Position numbers and translations under genes: made by a program. DNA of 64,000 nt from Lineus longissimus (Eukaryota; Nemertea; Pilidiophora; Heteronemertea; Lineidae), in contig NC_088318.1 in NCBI RefSeq assembly GCF_910592395.1, positions 8,062,349 to 8,126,348 of the forward strand, read 5' to 3'. A model generated the notes under the pieces. The model was not told where the DNA came from, searched no databases, and was given only the letters and a program-made list of their open reading frames with translations. How positions within the stretch are numbered: the stretch's first letter is position 1; each line of letters starts with the position of its first letter. Positions 58,374 to 64,000 of the stretch are shown here, piece after piece.

Positions 58374-58811
58374 GCATTCAATGCAAGTGTGGCGACCAGC
58401 TCTGTTGCCGTGTCTGCAACAGCTGGAGTCATTACTGTGCCAATAGGTTTAGGGTTGTGTGGAGTGACAACTGGAAGTGCTATTCTTTCATCAGCTCTAA
58501 GTTTTGAGAAAAATATTATACTCAAGAAAATTGAAAAACGCGAGAAGATAGGAATTCTGGCTATTTCAAAATTTATCACTATCAATGATTTATTTATCAA
58601 TACTATAAATGATTCTCAAATAACAAACAAGGAGTTTAGTTCGATTACCAAGGAAAAGGAGAAATATATTTCTATGAAAAATGCCATGAGGAAAAAACTA
58701 AGAGGGCCGGTAAAGTCATATGTTGATGTTGAATCCCTCAAGAAAACTTATTTAGAGCAAGGCAAGAAGTTTAGCTCAAACAGAAATATTGCAAAACTAA
58801 AGTTGCAGTAA
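58374..58811 (+). CDS. Virus-like cluster: membrane-type protein, N-terminus cut by a repeat
   Basis: Open from the repeat border to TAA at 58809-58811. The first 45 residues are small and hydrophobic (VAVSATAGVITVPIGLGLCG, in two adjoining helices) and look like a membrane hairpin. A charged helical part follows (NIILKKIEKREKIG, then ITNKEFSSITKEKEKY). The protein resembles one I remember from virus-like repeats in cnidarian and other invertebrate genomes, always beside a protein like the next ORF. Function unknown. No conserved catalytic motif is visible. Confidence 0.45.
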   Translation, partial: AFNASVATSSVAVSATAGVITVPIGLGLCGVTTGSAILSSALSFEKNIILKKIEKREKIGILAISKFITINDLFINTINDSQITNKEFSSITKEKEKYISMKNAMRKKLRGPVKSYVDVESLKKTYLEQGKKFSSNRNIAKLKLQ

Positions 58812-58940
58812 CTTACATTTACAACCATTATTATCCTGCAACAGCTGTGACAACTGTGACAATCCCATTCGCCCCTCCTAATGCACTTGAATAAATTCGA
58901 TTTCTTACACAATAGCAACAAAAAACAGTAAGGCTATTGA

Positions 58941-59678
58941 ATATATGACTTTTTAAATTTTGATTTGTGTGCCAGTGATGATAGTTCGTTCAAAGTCAAA
59001 GAAGCAAATATAACCCGAGGATTTTTTAACTTGAAAAATAGGAAAGACTGTCTTAGACTGATGAAAAATCCACTATCATTTTACCAGAATGAGTTTAATA
59101 TGGAGGTCTGGTTTGTGACGAGTGATTGTGGTATTTCAGTCAACGATCACTTGAACAACAGCACTCCAATGATCAGATCTTTTTATATATTTCATACCTA
59201 TTATCAAGTCTGTAAAATTATGAAAAACTTACAAATACCAAGTCCAGGTGAAAGCAATTACAACGAAACAAATAATAACATTAACCTCGGGAAACAAAGA
59301 CAGTTGCTAAGTGAGTATGGGCTGAAAGACGAGTACAGTTTCTCAGTGTTTGAAAATAACGACGGGTGGACTTCCTGGAGTGTACCTGAATATAAAACCA
59401 ACATAACTGATCGAGGGAATTACATCAATAATTTGAAAATAAATTTTCTCCTGATGCAAGTTCATGAGAATACAATGCCTCCAATATTAAATGCAGATTG
59501 GGATTCTGGGATGAACAATTTCAAGTACCTGGATACCTTCATCAAGTATCATGTTAAACAACATAAAAATGCATTTAATGCCATAAAGCAGCCCCCCCCC
59601 CCCATTTTGATGCGGCCTGCAGGAATGAATGTTGGGAAAAAAGATATTAACGGAAAAAGAATACAGCACCTCCATTAA
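58941..59678 (+). CDS. Virus-like cluster: unrecognised 245-codon protein
   Basis: Open from after TGA at 58938 to TAA at 59676-59678. No ATG in the first codons, so the 5' part may be lost. Features: ARGFF-like start (ITRGFFNLKNRK), then FVTSDCGISVNDHLNNS, then RSFYIFHTYYQVCKIM, and near the end TFIKYHVKQHKNAFNAIK. Next comes a C10 run that encodes PPPP and may be an indel site: the following frame gives INERIADKDLLSENYV, a plausible continuation. I remember similar proteins as members of virus-like or Polinton-like repeats in invertebrates, without assigned function. Confidence 0.45.
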   Translation: MYDFLNFDLCASDDSSFKVKEANITRGFFNLKNRKDCLRLMKNPLSFYQNEFNMEVWFVTSDCGISVNDHLNNSTPMIRSFYIFHTYYQVCKIMKNLQIPSPGESNYNETNNNINLGKQRQLLSEYGLKDEYSFSVFENNDGWTSWSVPEYKTNITDRGNYINNLKINFLLMQVHENTMPPILNADWDSGMNNFKYLDTFIKYHVKQHKNAFNAIKQPPPPILMRPAGMNVGKKDINGKRIQHLH

Positions 59679-60511
59679 TGAAAGGATAGCCGATAAAGAC
59701 TTATTAAGTGAAAACTATGTCCACAGATATGCACCCCATAGATAAGAAAACGTCAGAAACCACCCAAGGCCCCTGTAAAAGATGAAGGCACAAGCGATAG
59801 GACCAAAAAAGACACTAATTGTTTCACTGATGTCAACACTACACTACAGAGGCCCTGATCCTGAAATTTGTTTCCCAAACAGTCAAGATATTCTTGAATC
59901 ACATCCTTAATTTACAGCTTACATTTGCTTATTATGGCCAGGGCTGGTCGATGAACTTTATGTGGATGGCTGGAGAAATCATGACTATTTATCGTTTTCG
60001 TCCTCATTCGTCGCTTTTTGCACAGTTGTATCAGTCTTGGAAATGTCTTTCAGTACATCCAAATTTACCAGATATCACATCACTTTCCTTTGTTGGAGAC
60101 TTTTGGGATTTCAGGTACCTGAATCAAGTTTAAGCCAATTCTCAGCATTTTAATCCCCTGAAGTCAACCTTCATTGAGACAAGACCAACATTGAATATAT
60201 CATAGGTTGGAGGAACCAGACCTATAATTTAGACGCGAGCATCTTTTTAACTGTCAAGTGCATATTTTGAGAGGTATTGAAAAGAAATTGGTGTGGCAAG
60301 GCTACAGATATAAAGAAATTATTCGAAGAAAAAATTAATTTAGATTTTCGCTAATTTGGAAATAGGAGGCATTTTTAAAGATTTTTCTGCCAGTTGGATG
60401 GAACAGGTTGAAATATCATCAGTGTACCAATCTATAAGATTATCTAAAAATTTACATGGATAAATGCTAGTTTAAATTTCACCAGTTACGTGCCTGACTG
60501 TCCGGAATATT
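59679..60511 (+). other. Degraded 3' part of the virus-like cluster
   Basis: Short open stretches in several frames (e.g. 59894-60133) but no family recognised. The sequence stays AT-rich and of similar composition to the ORFs before it, up to the H element. Confidence 0.3.
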
Positions 60512-62112
60512 AAACAAGAGGCCCAAGGGCCTGGCGCTCAGCTGAGTTAATATCATTAATATCTTCCCGGTGTTTAGTTCATTGTGCATGAAAATGGCAT
60601 GCTCCATGGTATTTGATATCCTTTTGCGTTCACTACGGTACCAATGTTTTTGGTTGACATAATTATGCCACTGTTCATTCCTCAATCCTGACCATAATTC
60701 GGGTGAAATCATCGTATGAAAATATTTACCGAAACATGAAGTTTATGCCATGAATGAGGATACTCATTGTCATAGCCTCGTTTACAAGTACGAAGTATTT
60801 TCCCGCGAATATTCATAACTGCTTGGCTCCTTGCCAGTTAAATAACATGTGACTATACACAAAATAGAAAACTTTGATGGAAATCGTAAATCATTTTTTT
60901 ATCTATCAGGGGAAACAAGCTGATGATGATCAAATAAATCATTCATGAGAAATCGTTTTGTTGCTGAAGCTTGCATGACGAAGTTAATGCTAAACCTTTT
61001 CTTGTGCTCTACTGCGCCACCGTAGTTTTCATTTAGACCAGCGATGACGTCATTTCTGGTGATTCCCTACATTGTCCAATGAGCGCTTTTTAAAATGTGC
61101 CATTTGGTATTGTACAGTATGCAATGTATTTTTTCAGCGCTGCCAGTTGCCGAACAGAATGCCGTAGCTCCCTCAATTTCCAATCAATTTTTATGGGAGT
61201 GACATTATTGTATTGCTTAGAATGTCTACTTTTTACTCATGAAAGAATCGTAGAACTAAAACCTAATAGGCGAACAGAATCATGCCGATTCACTGCACAT
61301 ACTGTGGGAATTCTCCACTTCAAAATACATCGGCGATGTCATCGCGAACAGAGCATGCACTTCCGATATCGTTTTCACAGAAATGTGGCCAAATTTTCAA
61401 TAACTAATTTCTGAAAGTAGTCCCTAAAGACCTAATGACTACCACTGAAACGAACTAGTGATAATATCGCCTACCAGACTCCTTTTTAAGCAAAAAATTG
61501 GGTACTTGAGCGTCATTGAGCTCCAAGATTATTGCACATGGCGTAAACAACATGCCGCCATTTTGTCTCCGCTTCGGTATTTCGTACGCCGCTTATAATG
61601 CACCTTCTCAATTAAAACCAACATAATAAGGCCTTACATCGTTGATTGAATAGGAACACCAGACAAAACACAATAAAGTGGGGGTACAATCGATTACGAA
61701 GCTGAAGTGAACAGTGATTTATTCCTGGAGCTACTGCTTTTGTTGTGTAGCTGCCATGTTTTGAGAACTGGCCCATAGGAGACTTCATTGATGGCTGACG
61801 TCATCGGGCGGGAATTTGAATCGGCAGAAATAATTAAAAGGCAGGTAGCGCCCTCTCCTGTTAAAATTTTGAACTTTTTCTCAATAAAATAGATTTTCAA
61901 GAATTTTATCTCAATATTAGAGCATATTTCGACTAATTCTGCTGCTCCTAGGCCGATATAGGCCAGTTTCCTTCATGCACTCTCGCTCGCAGGAAGTAGG
62001 TCGAATGGCGACAAATTTAGTTTTGAAAGTAGAGTTTGACCAGAAGTATCCAGAAATGCAAAATTGAAGTCTCTAGGTCTTATGGTTAAAAAATGTGCAC
62101 CATGGGTTTAAC

Positions 62113-62146
<34 letters not shown>

Positions 62147-62220
62147 ATGGATGGACAGACGGACGCCACTGAACAACTTATTAGACAAGCTCGGCTGACT
62201 TAGTCAGCTGAGCTAAAAAA
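60512..62220 (+). mobile_element. H-family element, 1.71 kb
   Basis: 5' acaagaggcccaagggcctggcgctcagctga; the 3' hairpin is tcggctgacttagtcagctg and ends agctaaaaaa. A (ggat)n tract at 62115-62153 replaces the (ggac)n tract of the copy at 37340-39414. High similarity to that copy over most of its length shows a recent common source. No transposase. Confidence 0.7.
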
Positions 62221-62540
62221 TCAATGGTGGTCTTGTCTCAGCCAGCTGATGAGGATTGTTTGAACATTTCAAGCACCTTATCTTTGAAGTCTCCGGTAGC
62301 ATTCCCCACTTCATTGTCATATATTTATCACTAAGGGGCATACTTTTGTTTTTTTCCCCTCATTTTTTGAGTCCCCCAATATGCATAAAAATGTACTGGA
62401 AAATGTACTGTATACATTCCCCTAAATGACCCCCTCTTGACCCCCTCCGCTCCCTCCCAGAAGCATGCGTTTAACCCCTGAGTAACACATGGTCAACCAA
62501 GTCCCCGTCAACCCAGTCCCCATCCCTGTACATATTAGTA
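62221..62540. other. No gene recognised
   Basis: Low-complexity pyrimidine-rich stretch around 62340-62470. Nothing else. Confidence 0.3.
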
Positions 62541-64000
62541 ACATGAAACAGCCAGGGCCATTGTGCTCATCTTTCGACATGAAAGGGAGAACCTGGAGCA
62601 CACACCGAATATGGTACAGAACATGAAAGACACTTCCAAAAGATTCCAGCATTGCGGTAGGTAAATTTGATGGGTCAAAGAAATATCCACACTCTACTTC
62701 CAAGCCAAGGACCTTCAATCAGCAATCCCAATTTTAGGCCATTTTAGTGAGAAAGAAATATTTAGCGATTTTTATGAATTTAGGGCCGGTAGCATGCCTG
62801 AATGAAATGACCAGAGCCATTGCGCTCACTTCATGTGAAGGAAAGATAGATGAAGAGCATGGTTTTGTGTCATGTAGCATTAAGGGTTGACCATAGGTAC
62901 CGCGATTTTGGCTAGAACTTGAAATCATAAAGAAATTAGAACTTCTTCAAAACATAGGGAAAGCTCATTTAAAACCCTGGAGGCTGCTCTCTGGAAAACA
63001 ACGAACAGACTTCAGCCATTGAAATGAACAATCACTACATTATGAAAGATTTCTAATCAATTTAGGATTTGGAGGTCTAACCATAAGGGCGGTACCTATG
63101 GTCAACCTTTAATTCTGATGTAGGTCAAGGAATAACGTACATGTATTTGTGATGAACAGGCCTAGTCATTGCAATTAACAAACTTGCAAAAATAACATCC
63201 AGATGGCCAATTTACGCCACTTGACCTCTGTGACCGTGAAAAGTAGGTGAAATTAGACCTGTGTGACATATGTTGTATGGTGGATAAATGATGATCATAT
63301 CAAAAACCCGTATGAAATGTGATGTATTCTGCTAGGAGAACCCACAATAAGAATTTTATCGAAAATGAGTCGCAATAAGAGATATCACCATTATCAGGTT
63401 CACACTTTTGGCCCCCTGGTCAAGAATCAGATCGAACCGAAATTCGGTGTCAGAGGTTACATAACATAGGGAGTCACGTGTATCAAATTTAAAGTATAAA
63501 GTTCATAGCTTTAGCAGTAAAGAAATGTGCCATAGTTACACTCAAGCAGCCAATTTTCAACATTTGACCTCTGTAACATTGAAAATTAAGTCAAATCAAA
63601 AACCGGTATGATATGTGATGTATCCTTGCTTGAAGTACCTACCATAGAAATATCATTGAAAACAAGTAACTAATAAGCGAGGTATTGAACTTTTTACCAT
63701 TTTTAGCTATGGCCCCCTTGTGGTCCAGTCCAGGATCAGATCAGACCAAAATTTGGTGTCAGAGGTTGTATGACGTAGGGAGTCATGTTTACCAAGTTTC
63801 AAGTTCATAGCTTTACGGTTCAGAAATAGTGCCATAGTTATACTCAAACGGCCCAATTTACGCCATTTGATCTCTCTGACCCTGAAAAGTAGGTTGAATC
63901 CAAACCCGGGTTTTGTGTCATGTATCATTGTCAAATGCATCTATGATAAAAATTTGGCAACGATCAAGCCCTCAAGGTGTCATTACATGAAAAGGCCAGG
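62541..64000 (+). repeat. S-family repeats, running out of the window
   Basis: 5' signatures gccagggccattgtgctcat (62551) and accagagccattgcgctcac (62809), and another beginning at the window end (ggccagg). Monomers start near 63220, 63566 and 63862 with the usual catttgacctctgt.a and ggccccctggt landmarks. No 3' terminus in the window. Confidence 0.6.

Noticed and set aside
61097-61414. ORF shared by three H copies as a zinc-finger protein
   Set aside because: Cys and His spacing does not fit THAP or C2H2 fingers, and frames differ among the copies at 22478, 38340 and 61097.

Overview
The window looks like a stretch of an animal genome, most likely a marine invertebrate. I see spliced genes with GT..AG introns, several eukaryotic transposon superfamilies, and no operons, bacterial ribosome binding sites or CRISPR arrays. 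I cannot name the species. The only sequence that looks like a conventional host gene is a pair of minus-strand exons (10090-10303 and 10605-10730). They splice in phase and resemble part of a TRPC4AP (TRUSS)-like protein. Almost everything else is mobile DNA, much of it nested.

Layout. 1-6.7 kb: the right part of a DNA transposon that carries a 12-exon THAP/DDE transposase-like gene (+), facing a 3-exon P2X7-C-terminal-domain-like gene (-). 6.9-7.6 kb: a PHD-finger tail of a Tigger-like transposase. 8.4-8.7 kb: a candidate LTR. 9.5-10.0 kb: a MITE with TTAA target duplications. 11.2-12.3 kb: first of three copies of a 1-kb repeat (family A). 12.4-23.7 kb: dispersed repeats (S and H families), a foldback MITE, LINE and mariner relics and a small pogo/Tigger MITE. 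24.05-32.19 kb: a nearly complete Ty3/gypsy-type LTR retrotransposon whose LTRs differ at one position. It has an extra third ORF encoding an SGNH/GDSL-hydrolase-like protein directly behind a splice acceptor. 32.45-33.73 kb: a 5'-truncated LINE with an 8-bp target duplication. 36.06-36.95 kb: a minisatellite. 37.3-39.4 kb: an H-family element. 40.7-42.55 kb: an internally deleted piggyBac element. 43.06-44.13 kb: a pogo/Tigger-type non-autonomous element. 45.4-49.6 kb: a second LTR retrotransposon reduced to a decayed gag. 49.75-51.3 kb: a degraded transposase-like gene. 51.5-52.6 kb: inverted family A copy. 53.9-60.5 kb: pieces of a compact, virus-like gene cluster split by later insertions. 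60.5-62.2 kb: another H element. 62.5-64 kb: more S-family repeats.

How the parts relate. The gypsy element has the usual gag, protease, reverse transcriptase, RNase H and integrase order, then the SGNH ORF in the position where env sits in retroviruses. A leader splice donor and the acceptor at the third ORF suggest a spliced subgenomic mRNA. At least four otherwise different repeat families share one design: a short motif near the 5' end is exactly complementary to the outer arm of a hairpin at the 3' end, and the motif differs between families while the complementarity is kept. The gypsy element is inserted in one such element (family D), which itself lies in an older tandem repeat. The order of invasion can be read directly.

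Limits. All family names come from motif recognition without database searching. Splice sites are inferred from GT/AG context and reading phase. Boundaries of the dispersed repeats are approximate unless a target duplication or paired terminus is given.
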